A stretch of DNA of 64,000 nucleotides from NCBI GenBank assembly GCA_035652095.1, contig DASREM010000053.1, positions 62,001-126,000 of the forward strand, given 5' to 3'. This document shows, one piece after another, positions 8,036 to 17,667 of the stretch. This stretch comes from DASREM01 sp035652095. GTDB lineage: Bacteria; Acidobacteriota; Terriglobia; Terriglobales; Acidobacteriaceae. A model generated the notes under the pieces. It saw only the letters and a program-made list of their open reading frames with translations. It ran no database searches and was not told the DNA's origin. The stretch's first letter is position 1, and each line of letters opens with the position of its first letter. Position numbers and translations under genes: made by a program.

Positions 8036-8625
8036 CTGTGAATTGCGAGCAGGTCTGGCTTCAGATCTCGGACTATATCGACGACGATCTCGACCCGACT
8101 TTGCGTCCTGCAATGGACGAGCACCTGAAAGATTGTCCACGCTGCGCATCTGTGCTGGCGGGGACCCGGAATGTCGTCGAGTTGTATTCGGATGAGCGGC
8201 TGTTCCGCGTGCCTCTCGGCTACAGCTGGCGCATGCAGCGGCGCCTGGCCAGTTCCATGCGCGTGCGCCGCGGAACCGCGCGCGGCTGGGTTGTGGCCTT
8301 TGCCGCCATGGCACTGGTTGCAGGCACCATTGCAATCACCAGTTCGCGTTCTTTCGCTCCTCCGTCCATGAGGTCGGAGCACTCTCAGCCGGGCGTTCAT
8401 GTTCCCAGGACTTTGGCCGTGGTGATCACCGACCATGGCAAGCTGTTTCATGTCGAAGGTTGTCCATTTCTGAAAGACAGCGACAACCCGCATACGGTTA
8501 CCGCAGGCGAAGCTCTGAAGGAAGGATATGTTCCTTGTGTCCGCTGCCTCGGCGAATACGTCACCAAGCTGGCCCAAGAGTTGGTTCACAAAGGAGCTTG
8601 GGCGGGGTTCTTAGCCGCTCGATAG
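8029..8625 (+). CDS. Membrane anti-sigma factor with zf-HC2 domain and extracytoplasmic Cys/His motif
   Basis: The N-terminal zinc-finger anti-sigma domain has the pattern C7 ... H-x3-C-x2-C (DEHLKDCPRC), expected to bind the ECF sigma factor encoded just upstream. A single transmembrane helix lies near residues 85-105 (WVVAFAAMALVAGTIAI). The C-terminal extracytoplasmic part (about residues 110-198) contains FHVEGCPFL...GYVPCVRC, an H-x3-C...C-x2-C arrangement. It resembles the metal-binding pattern seen in Ada-like and similar small domains. It could sense metal or thiol redox state outside the membrane and release the sigma factor; this is inference. ATG 8029 overlaps the sigma stop codon. 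Confidence 0.85.
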   Translation: MVAVNCEQVWLQISDYIDDDLDPTLRPAMDEHLKDCPRCASVLAGTRNVVELYSDERLFRVPLGYSWRMQRRLASSMRVRRGTARGWVVAFAAMALVAGTIAITSSRSFAPPSMRSEHSQPGVHVPRTLAVVITDHGKLFHVEGCPFLKDSDNPHTVTAGEALKEGYVPCVRCLGEYVTKLAQELVHKGAWAGFLAAR

Positions 8626-8639
8626 GACGAAAGGAAAAC

Positions 8640-9917
8640 TCAACACGACAGTTGATCGCGATTCAGTTTCAGCCCGTTCAGATTCCCAAGAATGGTGACC
8701 GCGATCGACTCGGTGTGGAAAAATTCGTTGGCCAGGTTTTGCAGATCTTCCGCCTGGACGTCTTCGATCTTCTGAATTAACTCATCCAGCCCGTAAAAAC
8801 GATCGAAATACATCTCTTGTCGCGCCAGGTTCGACATGCGTGCCGTCGAGGACTCCAGCGAAAGCATGAGACTTCCCTTGAGCTGGTCCTTCGCGCGCCG
8901 CAACTCATCGTCTGGCACTCGCTCCTGCTTCAATTTGCGGAACTCCGAGACGATCGATTGCACCACTTTGCTCGCTGACTCACGCGATGTTCCCGCATAC
9001 ACGGAGAGGCATCCAGTATCGCGATAAGGGCTGAGATCGCTGTAAATCGCATATGCGAGGCCCTGCCGTTCCCGGATGTTCTGAAACAGCCGTGAACTCA
9101 TGCCGCCGCCCAGCAAGGTGTTCAAAATGTAGGAAGCATGCCGCTGCTCGTGCGCGATCGGATGCGAAGGCACGCCCACGCAGATCTGCACCTGCTCCAG
9201 AGCTTTTTTGTTCCGCATGATGATGCGGGGAACAATTTTGGGCTGCGAGCTGTGAAAGCCGTTCTTGACCGGCTTCATGTGCTGGAAATGCTTCGCCACC
9301 AGGTCTACAAACTCCCGGTGCTTGAGGTGGCCCGCTGCGCAGACAGTGACATTTCCCGGCGAGAAGCGTTGCGCATAAAAATCCGCGACCGGTTCGCGGT
9401 CGAAGCGCTTAACCGTGTCCTTGGTGCCGAGGATCGGCTTGCCCAGCGGATGATCCTTCCAGAAGTTCTGGGTGAAGATTTCATGGACCAGGTAGTCCGG
9501 GTTATCTTCATCCATCTTGATCTCTTCCAGGATGACGCCCCGTTCCCGGGCAATGTCCTGGATATCGAATACCGGATTGAGCACCAGGTCGCTCAACACA
9601 TCCAGCGCAATCGGAATATGCTCGTCGAGAACTTTGACGTTGAAGCAGACGCACTCTTTGGCGGTGAAGGCATCCATGTTGCCGCCGATGGAATCCACCT
9701 GCCGGGCGATTTCCTCGGCCGAGCGATTCTGCGTCCCTTTGAAAACCATGTGCTCAATGAAATGAGAGATTCCATTCCATTGCGGGTCTTCGTCGCGAGA
9801 ACCGGTCTTGATCCAGATTCCTATCGAAACCGAGCGAATATGCTCCATCTCCTCGGTGATGATCGTCAGCCCGTTGGGCAAACGCTCGCGATTGATATTG
9901 CGGATTTCTTTCACCAT
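8640..9917 (-). CDS. M16 family zinc metallopeptidase (processing-peptidase-like)
   Basis: Pitrilysin-family peptidase of 425 residues with the inverted zinc motif H-F-I-E-H in GISHFIEHMVFKGT and the downstream glutamate in the NMDAFTAKECVCF...ERGVILEEI region. This is the YmxG/PepR-like bacterial homologue of mitochondrial processing peptidase, with no signal peptide when started at ATG 9917. A GTG at 9980 would add 21 residues (LTGYLGSFSTGCSV), and the start is not certain. It is convergent with the anti-sigma gene (14 nt between stops) and divergent from rlmN. Substrates are unknown; cytosolic peptide turnover is most likely. Confidence 0.88.
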   Translation of the reverse strand: MVKEIRNINRERLPNGLTIITEEMEHIRSVSIGIWIKTGSRDEDPQWNGISHFIEHMVFKGTQNRSAEEIARQVDSIGGNMDAFTAKECVCFNVKVLDEHIPIALDVLSDLVLNPVFDIQDIARERGVILEEIKMDEDNPDYLVHEIFTQNFWKDHPLGKPILGTKDTVKRFDREPVADFYAQRFSPGNVTVCAAGHLKHREFVDLVAKHFQHMKPVKNGFHSSQPKIVPRIIMRNKKALEQVQICVGVPSHPIAHEQRHASYILNTLLGGGMSSRLFQNIRERQGLAYAIYSDLSPYRDTGCLSVYAGTSRESASKVVQSIVSEFRKLKQERVPDDELRRAKDQLKGSLMLSLESSTARMSNLARQEMYFDRFYGLDELIQKIEDVQAEDLQNLANEFFHTESIAVTILGNLNGLKLNRDQLSC

Positions 9918-10114
9918 GAACTTAGGTCCAACAGAACAGCCCGTAGAGAACGAGCCCAGGTAGCCTGTTAATATTGTCACACAGACTGAGGGGATGCGGG
10001 GATCTTATACAAGTGATTTACTTTCAATTACTTGCATCCAATGTACTGCTTTTTCCGAGATATTGGCCAGATTCCCAGGGAAACCTCAGCGGCGCGTCTC
10101 GTGAGATTAGATGC

Positions 10115-11230
10115 ATGTCTGATGAAATACCGACCAATCGCCTTTTAGGCCTTTCACTTCAGGAACTTACCGACCTGGTGGTGGAGGCTGGGCAGCCTTC
10201 GTACCGGGGCCGCCAGCTATTTGAGGCTCTCTATGCCGGGCGTGTCCAGTCAATCGAAGAGATCTCCACGCTGCCTTCCGAATTCCGTCGAGACCTGACT
10301 CAACGCGGAATTTCCGTCGGACTCCCCACCGTAGAGAAGAAGTTTGTCTCCAGCGATGGCACTATCCGTTACCTTGTCGGCTTTCCTGATGGACAGAGCG
10401 TCGAAACCGTCTGGATGCCCGAAGGCGATAGCGGGGAATCGGGCGATGGAACCGAAGCCGGGGAACCGACTTCATCCCGGGCCTTTGACCGCGCGACAAT
10501 CTGCGTCTCCAGTCAAGTGGGATGTGCAGTTGCCTGTCAGTTTTGCATGACTGCGCTTCTGGGCGTGAAGCGCAACCTGTCTGCCGGAGAAATTGTTGGC
10601 CAGATTAGCGCCGTGTTGCGGGACCAGAAAGTTATCCCGCCGCAGGACCGCATCAATCTCGTTTTCATGGGCATGGGCGAGCCGTTCCTGAACTACGACA
10701 ACTTCATCAAGGCGGTGCGATTACTGGTCGAGGGGGTCGGAATTCCGGAAACTCGGATGACGGTGTCCACTGCCGGCATCGTTCCTCGCATTCATGATCT
10801 CGGACAGGAGGAGATTCGTCCGAAACTCGCGATCTCTCTGAACGCCTCCAATGATGAAGCCCGGGAACGGCTCATGCCGATCAACCGCAAGTGGAACCTC
10901 AAGGAATTGATTGCCGCCGCGCGAGAGTTTCCCTTGCGCAATCGCGAGAAGCTCACCTTTGAGTATGTCTTGCTGAACGAAGTAAACGATGCGCCGCGGC
11001 ACGCGCGCGAAGTGGTGGAACTCATTCGCGGCCTCCGCGCCAAGGTCAACTTGATCGCGCTCAACCCGGGTCCCGGGATTGACTTCCAGACTCCCGCTGA
11101 ACAACGCGTGCTCGAATTTCAGAAGATCCTGATCTCCTCTGGCATCCCGACCTTTGTGCGCCGCCCGCGCGGGCGCGATATTTACGCCGCATGCGGGCAA
11201 TTGAAGCGCACCGTAGAACTGACTGCCTAG
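10115..11230 (+). CDS. rlmN: 23S rRNA (adenine2503-C2)/tRNA methyltransferase RlmN
   Basis: Radical SAM methyltransferase modifying A2503 of 23S rRNA and, in some bacteria, A37 of tRNA. An N-terminal helical domain (YRGRQLFEALYAGR) is followed by the cluster motif C-x3-C-x2-C in VGCAVACQFCMT. FMGMGEPFLNYD and LAISLNASNDEARERLMPINRKWNL are family signatures. The C-terminal catalytic cysteine is in YAACGQLK. At 371 residues it has the usual length. ATG 10115 gives the canonical start; the frame stays open upstream but without family similarity. An insert of about 20 residues (EGDSGESGDGTEAGEP) precedes the radical SAM core. The stop lies two nt from the convergent M28 peptidase stop. Confidence 0.95.
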   Translation: MSDEIPTNRLLGLSLQELTDLVVEAGQPSYRGRQLFEALYAGRVQSIEEISTLPSEFRRDLTQRGISVGLPTVEKKFVSSDGTIRYLVGFPDGQSVETVWMPEGDSGESGDGTEAGEPTSSRAFDRATICVSSQVGCAVACQFCMTALLGVKRNLSAGEIVGQISAVLRDQKVIPPQDRINLVFMGMGEPFLNYDNFIKAVRLLVEGVGIPETRMTVSTAGIVPRIHDLGQEEIRPKLAISLNASNDEARERLMPINRKWNLKELIAAAREFPLRNREKLTFEYVLLNEVNDAPRHAREVVELIRGLRAKVNLIALNPGPGIDFQTPAEQRVLEFQKILISSGIPTFVRRPRGRDIYAACGQLKRTVELTA

Positions 11231-11232
11231 CG

Positions 11233-13503
11233 CTACTGTGCTTTTTCTATTTTTTCCGCCAGCGAATCGATCAGTGCAGCTTCATCCTGCAAAACCTTGC
11301 CCACGCGCGCGATCTGCTCGTCGGCCTCTTGCCATTTTTTCTGCTCGATGGCCTCCCGCACCCCGGGAATGGTCTTCACGCCATAGCCGGTGTACTGTCC
11401 CGGAGCATAGATCATGTGCTTGAACCAGGGACGCCCGGGAAGCCCTTCCTCACTTGCCAGTTTGCGTTCGCTCTGTATCAGTTGCGCATTGATCTGCTGG
11501 AGGGTGCTGCCGTTCACAGTCCAATCGTTGTTCTTGGTGAGCTTCTCTATCGCCTTCTGATAATGCTGTGCGCTGCGGGAAAGCGCGTCGGTGCCATTCT
11601 CCAACGGGGCAAAATTCAGGAACGGTGGAAGCTCTTCTCGCGCGGGTGGAACGAAAGTTTCCTTGGGGTCCGACGCCGCTGAAAACACTCCGTCCTCGAG
11701 TTCCTTATTCTGCTCCCGGATTTCCTCCCGCTTCTCTGACGCCAGCTTTTTCAACTCGTCTTTGTAGCGATGAATGGTGTCGGCGAAATCGGTGAACTCA
11801 AAGGGAAGCAGATCCGCATCCGCCAGGCGCATCACCGCCGTTCCCACCGTCTGGGAAAGCGCTCTACCATAACTGAAGTCGGTGTCTGAAAAATGCGTAT
11901 ACCAGTAGAAATCGTCGTAGATCGAGTGATAAATGCCGCCGCCATCCTCCCCACCGTACCCATAATTCATGGAGGCGATCCCAAGGTGATCGATGAATGC
12001 GGTGTAGTCCGAACCGGACCCCAGCGCATACATTCTCAAATCGGCGCGGTTACGAATGTCGTCACGTTCTTCTTTGCTCTTCGCGTCAAAAATGTTCTTC
12101 AGCCGCAGACGGTCCCACACCGGGATTTTCTTTTCTGGGTCCTCAACGTCACGAGCCACACCGTTGGTGAATTTCTCCAGGGTATGCGACCCGCCCGCTT
12201 GCAGAAATCCGCGGCCATTGGCGTCGGTGTTGATGTATGCCACGGCATGCTGCCGAAGTTCATTGGCGTGTTCCTCGGCCCATTCCGTAGAACCCAGCAG
12301 GCCGGGTTCTTCGCCGTCCCACAAGCAGTAAATGATGGTGCGCTTGGGCTTCCAGCCCTGCTTGAGTAGTGTTGAATAGGCGCGCAGTTCTTCCATTTCC
12401 ACATTCGCGCCCGAAACCGGATCTTCCGCTCCATTTACCCATGCGTCGTAGTGATTCCCCCGCACCACCCACTCGTCAGGTAATGTCGAGCCCGGAATCT
12501 TTACGATCACGTCGTTCAGGGTCTTGATATCCCAGTTCGCCCGCACCTTCAGATGAACCTTCGCCGGCCCCGGCCCGATGTGATAGGTCTGGGCCAGCGA
12601 ACCGCGCCACTCTTCGGGCGCCACCGGTCCCTTCAGTGCGGCCAGCAGAGGCTGCGCGTCGGCATAGGAAATCGGAAGCACCGGAATGCGAGTGATAGTT
12701 TTTACGTCTTTCAAGTCCAGGCGCTTCGCATTCTTGGTTGCGCCAATCCCGGGCGTGAGCGGATCTCCCGGATAGTTCGGCATGTCCATCACGCTGCCGC
12801 GCTGCACACCATCTTTGGGTCGCCATGCGCCATCAGGAAAAACATCGCCCTGCGCGTAGCCGTCGTCGTTGGGATCGGAGTAGATCAGGCACCCGATTGC
12901 GCCATGCTCGGCCGCCACCTTCGGCTTGATGCCCCGCCACGAGTGCAGATATTTCGCGATGACAATCGCGCCCTTGACCGAGATCCCCATGCGGTCGAGC
13001 TTTTCGTAGTCCGCCGGAATTCCGTAGTTGACGAAGACCAGGGGCGCGGTCACGTCGCCATCGGCGGAATATGCGTTGTATGTTGGAAGCTGCTCGGAAG
13101 TCTGATTCGATGTCGGATCAACGGACAAAGCGGGTTCCTGCAACTTGGCCACGAACTTCGTAGGAGCCACCAGTTCGACGACCCGCTCCTTCGGCGTTGG
13201 GAAGAGCACATCGAAATTCTCGATGTGCGCGTCCAGTCCCCATTGCTTGAACTGGGTCACCAGCCATTCCGCATTGTCTTTATCGTAAGCTGAGCCGACG
13301 TGGTGAGGCCGCGCGGACAGCCGCTGCATATAGTCGCGCAGGTTTTGTTGCGAGGGTATCGCCCGGAACTTCTGTTCCCAATCCCGCTCGTCCCGCGACG
13401 AACTGGCCGTAAAGCCCTGCAATACTGGCGCTTGATCCGGCGCCGTCCCCAGCAGCAGCAAACCCGAAATCAGCACGGTCATCAGCCTCACACACTGCTT
13501 CAT
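11233..13503 (-). CDS. Secreted M28 peptidase, glutamate carboxypeptidase II-like (paralogue 1)
   Basis: A 756-residue protein with an N-terminal hydrophobic signal (LMTVLISGLLLLGTAP), a protease-associated (PA) domain around residues 130-260, an M28 catalytic domain, and a C-terminal transferrin-receptor-like helical dimerisation domain. Di-zinc ligands are visible in GNHYDAWVNGAEDPVSG, WDGEEPGLLGSTEW, YINTDANGRG and IYHSIYDDFYWY. Human GCPII/PSMA shares this domain order. Expected to be a periplasmic or extracellular carboxypeptidase or dipeptidase. A second, less similar copy lies at 60796-62958. Convergent with rlmN, divergent from the S9 peptidase. Confidence 0.9.
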   Translation of the reverse strand: MKQCVRLMTVLISGLLLLGTAPDQAPVLQGFTASSSRDERDWEQKFRAIPSQQNLRDYMQRLSARPHHVGSAYDKDNAEWLVTQFKQWGLDAHIENFDVLFPTPKERVVELVAPTKFVAKLQEPALSVDPTSNQTSEQLPTYNAYSADGDVTAPLVFVNYGIPADYEKLDRMGISVKGAIVIAKYLHSWRGIKPKVAAEHGAIGCLIYSDPNDDGYAQGDVFPDGAWRPKDGVQRGSVMDMPNYPGDPLTPGIGATKNAKRLDLKDVKTITRIPVLPISYADAQPLLAALKGPVAPEEWRGSLAQTYHIGPGPAKVHLKVRANWDIKTLNDVIVKIPGSTLPDEWVVRGNHYDAWVNGAEDPVSGANVEMEELRAYSTLLKQGWKPKRTIIYCLWDGEEPGLLGSTEWAEEHANELRQHAVAYINTDANGRGFLQAGGSHTLEKFTNGVARDVEDPEKKIPVWDRLRLKNIFDAKSKEERDDIRNRADLRMYALGSGSDYTAFIDHLGIASMNYGYGGEDGGGIYHSIYDDFYWYTHFSDTDFSYGRALSQTVGTAVMRLADADLLPFEFTDFADTIHRYKDELKKLASEKREEIREQNKELEDGVFSAASDPKETFVPPAREELPPFLNFAPLENGTDALSRSAQHYQKAIEKLTKNNDWTVNGSTLQQINAQLIQSERKLASEEGLPGRPWFKHMIYAPGQYTGYGVKTIPGVREAIEQKKWQEADEQIARVGKVLQDEAALIDSLAEKIEKAQ

Positions 13504-13662
13504 TCTTCCCTCACTCTTTTTGAGATATTTCCGGCTTCCTCTTGTTGAAACGTACGTTTCGGCAGGCGAGCATTCCAGGGCCCAATTGTCTCATGCTTGG
13601 CGGAAATGCATCTGGTCACGACGTTTGCCGTTTTCATCCACAGTGGAGTACGCTTTGCTGCT

Positions 13663-15768
13663 ATGAATACCGATCGCGGACGCAGGTCTCGCCGGCAGTC
13701 AGTCGCAGTTCTGCTTTTTCTCATATTTACAGCAGTCGCGGGTCTGGCCGCAACCTTCTCGATAGAGCAGGTACTGAGCTCGCCCTTTCCTTCCGACCTG
13801 GTCGCAGCTTCCAAGTCGGGACGCGTGGCGTGGACGTTCAACGCGCGTGGTGTCCGCAACGTCTGGGTGGCCGATCCGCCCAGTTTTACGGCCCGGCAGT
13901 TAACCCGCTACAACGCCGACGACGGAGAGCCCATCGCGAGCCTTCGCATCACTGCGGATGGCAGAACCGTTGTCTTCGCTCGCGGCACCGAAGCCAACGA
14001 AGCGGGGCGCGTCGCTGACCCTACCTCAGGCGTCTTCGCCCGCAAGCAGCAGGTGCTCGCCGTCAATGTTCAGACCGGGAAAATCAATGTCCTCGGGGAA
14101 CTCGGCTGCGGGGAAGAAGGTTGTGAAGACATCCAGATCTCGCCCGACGGCCAATCCGCGGTGTGGGCTACGAAAAAACAATTGTGGATTGCGCCCCTGT
14201 CCAGCATCAATGGAGCGCATCAGCTCACCGAACTGGCCGGCGACAATTCAAGTCCCCGCTGGTCTCCCGACGGGTACCAGATCGCTTTCGTCAGCAAGCG
14301 CGGCGATCACAGCTTCATTGCAATCTGCGATGTTGGCGGAGAAGAAGCGCGTTACATCGCTCCCAGCGTGGATCGCGACACTATGCCGCGCTGGTCTCCG
14401 GACGGCAAGCACCTCGCCTTCGTTCGCCTCCCCGGAATCGAAGAGAAACTTCCGCTGATTCCCGAGCGTCCGGTTCCGTGGTCAATTTGGGTCTCCGATG
14501 TAGGCAGCGGCAGCGCGAAGCAAATCTGGCAGAGCGGCCAGAAGCCCAACGATTCTTTTCCTGAATTGACGGCCGGGAATTCGTTTCGCTTTGCCGCCAA
14601 TGACCGCATCATCTTCGCCTCAGAGCAGGATGGCTGGAATCATCTCTACTCCATTGCAGTGGCCGGTGGTTCTCCCACGCTGCTCACCCCCGGCCCGTTC
14701 GAAGTGGAGGATGTATTTGTGCCCGAGGACGGCAAGTCCGTTCTCTACTCCTCCAACCAGGACGACGTGGACCGCCGCCACCTCTGGCGAGTTGCATTGC
14801 CAGCCGGCAAGCCTACCGCCCTGACGACTGGAGAGACGATCGAGTGGAACCCCGTCCAGGCTGGGGAAGCGGTTTTGTGCCTGGGTTCAGCCGCGACTGT
14901 TCCGGCCATGCCTTACAAGGTGACTTCTCCCGGCCGGCAAATGCTGGCCGCGGATGCGCTTCCTAAAGAATTCCCCACCCAGCAACTCGTGGTTCCCAAG
15001 CAGGTTGTATTTCGCAGTGAAGACGGGCTTGAGATCCACGGCCAACTCTTCGTACCCAATGGCCGAACTCAACCGGGTCCCGCATTAGTGTTCATGCACG
15101 GTGGGCCGATTCGCCAGATGCTGCTCGGATTTCATTACATGAACTACTACCACAACGCCTACGCCATGAATCAATACCTGGCCAGTCGCGGCTACGTGGT
15201 ATTGGCGGTGAACTACCGCTTGGGAATCATGTACGGGCGCCCCTTCCGCGAGGCTCCCAATTCATCCTGGCGCGGCTCTGCCGAGTACAAAGACATCGTC
15301 GCGGCTGCACATTATCTCCAGGGCCTGCCCATCGTGGACCGCAAGAAAATCGGTCTCTGGGGAGGTTCCTACGGAGGCCTGCTCACTGCCCTCGGGCTCG
15401 CGCGCAATTCGGACTTGTTCGCGGCTGGCGTTGACATGCACGGCGTTCACGACTGGTCTGTGTTTCTTCCTCACTGGGAGAATCGGCCGAAGGCTCCCGA
15501 TGCGGAAGAAGCTGACAAGCTTGCATTTTCCTCTTCTCCAAACGCTTCGGTTTCTACCTGGAAGTCTCCCGTGTTGCTGATCCAGGGCGACGACGACCGC
15601 AACGTGCCGTTTGAACAAACCGTGGACCTGGTGCAGCGTTTACGGGAGAACAACGTGCCGTTCGAGCAACTCGTGTTCCCGGATGAGATTCACGATTTCC
15701 TGCTTTGGAAGAACTGGATTACGGCTTACGCTGCGACGGCTGATTTCTTTGATCGCAAGCTGAAGTAA
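13663..15768 (+). CDS. Secreted S9 family prolyl-oligopeptidase-like peptidase
   Basis: An N-terminal signal anchor (SVAVLLFLIFTAVAGLAA) is followed by a TolB/PD40-type beta-propeller. Repeated units such as SPDGQSAVW, SPRWSPDGYQIAFVS and MPRWSPDGKHLAFV end near residue 400. A C-terminal alpha/beta hydrolase domain follows. The nucleophile serine is in GLWGGSYGGLLT, the acid in QGDDDRNVPFEQT and the histidine in FPDEIHDFL, the order expected for S9C acyl-peptidase/oligopeptidases. ATG 13663 is chosen because TACGCT lies 8 nt upstream and the signal peptide starts there. The stop is one nt from the convergent kinase gene's stop. Probable role is extracytoplasmic peptide scavenging. Confidence 0.9.
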   Translation: MNTDRGRRSRRQSVAVLLFLIFTAVAGLAATFSIEQVLSSPFPSDLVAASKSGRVAWTFNARGVRNVWVADPPSFTARQLTRYNADDGEPIASLRITADGRTVVFARGTEANEAGRVADPTSGVFARKQQVLAVNVQTGKINVLGELGCGEEGCEDIQISPDGQSAVWATKKQLWIAPLSSINGAHQLTELAGDNSSPRWSPDGYQIAFVSKRGDHSFIAICDVGGEEARYIAPSVDRDTMPRWSPDGKHLAFVRLPGIEEKLPLIPERPVPWSIWVSDVGSGSAKQIWQSGQKPNDSFPELTAGNSFRFAANDRIIFASEQDGWNHLYSIAVAGGSPTLLTPGPFEVEDVFVPEDGKSVLYSSNQDDVDRRHLWRVALPAGKPTALTTGETIEWNPVQAGEAVLCLGSAATVPAMPYKVTSPGRQMLAADALPKEFPTQQLVVPKQVVFRSEDGLEIHGQLFVPNGRTQPGPALVFMHGGPIRQMLLGFHYMNYYHNAYAMNQYLASRGYVVLAVNYRLGIMYGRPFREAPNSSWRGSAEYKDIVAAAHYLQGLPIVDRKKIGLWGGSYGGLLTALGLARNSDLFAAGVDMHGVHDWSVFLPHWENRPKAPDAEEADKLAFSSSPNASVSTWKSPVLLIQGDDDRNVPFEQTVDLVQRLRENNVPFEQLVFPDEIHDFLLWKNWITAYAATADFFDRKLK

Positions 15769-15769
15769 A

Positions 15770-17506
15770 TCAAGTGGCGGAGGCGAGCTTTGCGCGAGTC
15801 GCCGGCGTTGCAGCGCATGGCAACTCAATGCGGAACACGGTGCCGCCTTCGGACCGGTTCTGAAAGAGAATTTTGCCGTGGTGTTCCTGGACGATTCCGT
15901 AACATGCGCTCAGGCCTGTGCTCGCCCCCGGCGGCCGGCCCGCGCTGGAAAACTCGGTGGTGGTACTCGGTCCTGATGCATTATTCGCGTCCTCTGCGAA
16001 CTCAATCACCGCCATATTTTGTTCCTGGCGCGTGGTCGCCCGCAGTACTCCACCCTTTGGCGACATGCTTTGAAGTGCGCTATTGATGATGTGCAGGCAG
16101 ACTTGTAACAGCTGATTGGAATCTCCAATCACCTGCCTGACATCATGGGCGAAGTCGGTTTGCACTCGAATGTTGCAGGCGTTGAGTTGTTCCTGGCACA
16201 GGTTTACGGCTGTGTGCGCCAGCGCGTTCAGGTCCAGGGGCGATTTCTCCAAAGGCGCCTGCTTGGCAAAACTCAGCAAGCTCGAAACCAGGCTCCGGGT
16301 CCGACGCACTTGTTGCCCGATCTTCTCCACCACGGCCTTTTCTTCCTCCTCGAGCGGGGTCGCCGAGAGCAGGTCGGAGTATCCCATCATCGCGGTGAGC
16401 GGGTTATTCAGTTCATGTGCCGCGCCTCCCACCAGTTGGCCCAGCGAAGCCAGTTTCTCCGATTGCACCAGCTGAGATTGCAGCCGGCGAAGGTTCTCGT
16501 ATGAGTCCTGCGAACCGCGAAGCAGGCGCAGAAGTTCCCGGTCAAGGACATGCTGTTTGAAGAACACCATGGCTCCCATCACCAGCATTGCCCCGAGTGT
16601 CAGCACCACTCGGAAGGTGCTCACCGAGTGCGGTATGGAACCGTCGAACAGCGACCACGCTGCAAACAGCGGCAGCGAAAAAATTGCAACCATGCCTAGC
16701 CGCGCCACCCATACGCCATGGGTCGAAGTGCTGCGGATCGTCCGTTGTTTCGGGGAGAGCTCACGCGCCACAATCCCAACCACCACAAACCACGCCATCG
16801 ACACTGCGAGCGGGATATCGTACAGACTGCCCGAGTAGTACGTGTTTCTTTCGATTCCCCAATTGGCTACGTAGGAGCTCAGGGCATAGATCATCATGGC
16901 CGCAAACAAATGCCCGTACACAACTTTCCAGCCTTTTTCACTCCGAAACCACACCACGGCCAGCGCCGCCAGGAAGGCAACTTTCTCCGTGAGATAAAGC
17001 ACATTCAGGCTGTGCTCGTAGATGGTTGCATCCGTGTGCACATATTGCCAGGGAATGACCGCGTATAGATACAGGTAGAGCCACCACACCAGCAGCAACG
17101 CGAAATCGAGCGATCCCAGTCGCGAAGTGTGTTCGTCCTGCTCGGCATGGGGCACCAGCGCCAGCGCCGCCATCATGGGAACGATGTGCAGGAACAGGAC
17201 AATGTCGCCGACAAACGGATTAGGCACGTCCCGGCGCAGGGCCACTTCGAAGTAGGTCCACAGTAGTTGATAACTCGACCACAGCACCAGGCCCAGCGAC
17301 ATCAGGGTCCAGAACAGCCGGACCCTCCCGCGCGTCGACGAAACACTGGGCAGGAACGACACCACCGCTCCCAATAGCAGTGCGCACTGCGCGATATCAC
17401 TGATGATCAGCAGGGTAAAGCCGGCTTCTAGAAGCAGCGAAGCTAGCGCGCCGGCCAGCACAACGGCTGCGCTCAGAAGAATCCACGACTTGGAGCGCAG
17501 TGACAT
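15770..17506 (-). CDS. Membrane sensor histidine kinase (HisKA/HATPase_c)
   Basis: The N-terminal half (about residues 1-320) is a membrane domain with roughly nine hydrophobic helices and no recognisable periplasmic sensor. A short coiled-coil linker (SYENLRRLQSQLVQSEKLASLGQLV) leads into the HisKA box GGAAHELNNPLTAMMGYSDLL with phospho-acceptor histidine. The ATPase domain is short and its G-boxes are reduced: the N box is NQLLQVCLHIINSALQ, and a G-rich segment occurs near GLSACYGIVQEHHGKI. No cognate response regulator is adjacent; the divergent neighbour is a different kinase. The signal may be a membrane property or small molecule (inference). ATG 17506 is used. Confidence 0.85.
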   Translation of the reverse strand: MSLRSKSWILLSAAVVLAGALASLLLEAGFTLLIISDIAQCALLLGAVVSFLPSVSSTRGRVRLFWTLMSLGLVLWSSYQLLWTYFEVALRRDVPNPFVGDIVLFLHIVPMMAALALVPHAEQDEHTSRLGSLDFALLLVWWLYLYLYAVIPWQYVHTDATIYEHSLNVLYLTEKVAFLAALAVVWFRSEKGWKVVYGHLFAAMMIYALSSYVANWGIERNTYYSGSLYDIPLAVSMAWFVVVGIVARELSPKQRTIRSTSTHGVWVARLGMVAIFSLPLFAAWSLFDGSIPHSVSTFRVVLTLGAMLVMGAMVFFKQHVLDRELLRLLRGSQDSYENLRRLQSQLVQSEKLASLGQLVGGAAHELNNPLTAMMGYSDLLSATPLEEEEKAVVEKIGQQVRRTRSLVSSLLSFAKQAPLEKSPLDLNALAHTAVNLCQEQLNACNIRVQTDFAHDVRQVIGDSNQLLQVCLHIINSALQSMSPKGGVLRATTRQEQNMAVIEFAEDANNASGPSTTTEFSSAGRPPGASTGLSACYGIVQEHHGKILFQNRSEGGTVFRIELPCAATPATRAKLASAT

Positions 17507-17667
17507 GGGCTCCAGAATGCCATGATTCTAGACTGCATAACACTGGCAAACAGGTTACTTCAGTAATACATTCCTGTGAGTCAGTGCCGATTCTGCAACT
17601 TCTCCCTTGCTCTTCCGAAGGCGGAACACTAATATCCACAAAATCAACTACATTCGGCGGTTCTTCG

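Noticed and set aside
12553..13293. 246-codon plus-strand frame opposite the first M28 peptidase
   Set aside because: Shadow of a clear coding gene.
17500..17667. Extension of the NarL-type kinase to GTG 17500
   Set aside because: It would start inside the divergent kinase's first codons and adds a stretch with no membrane or domain character.
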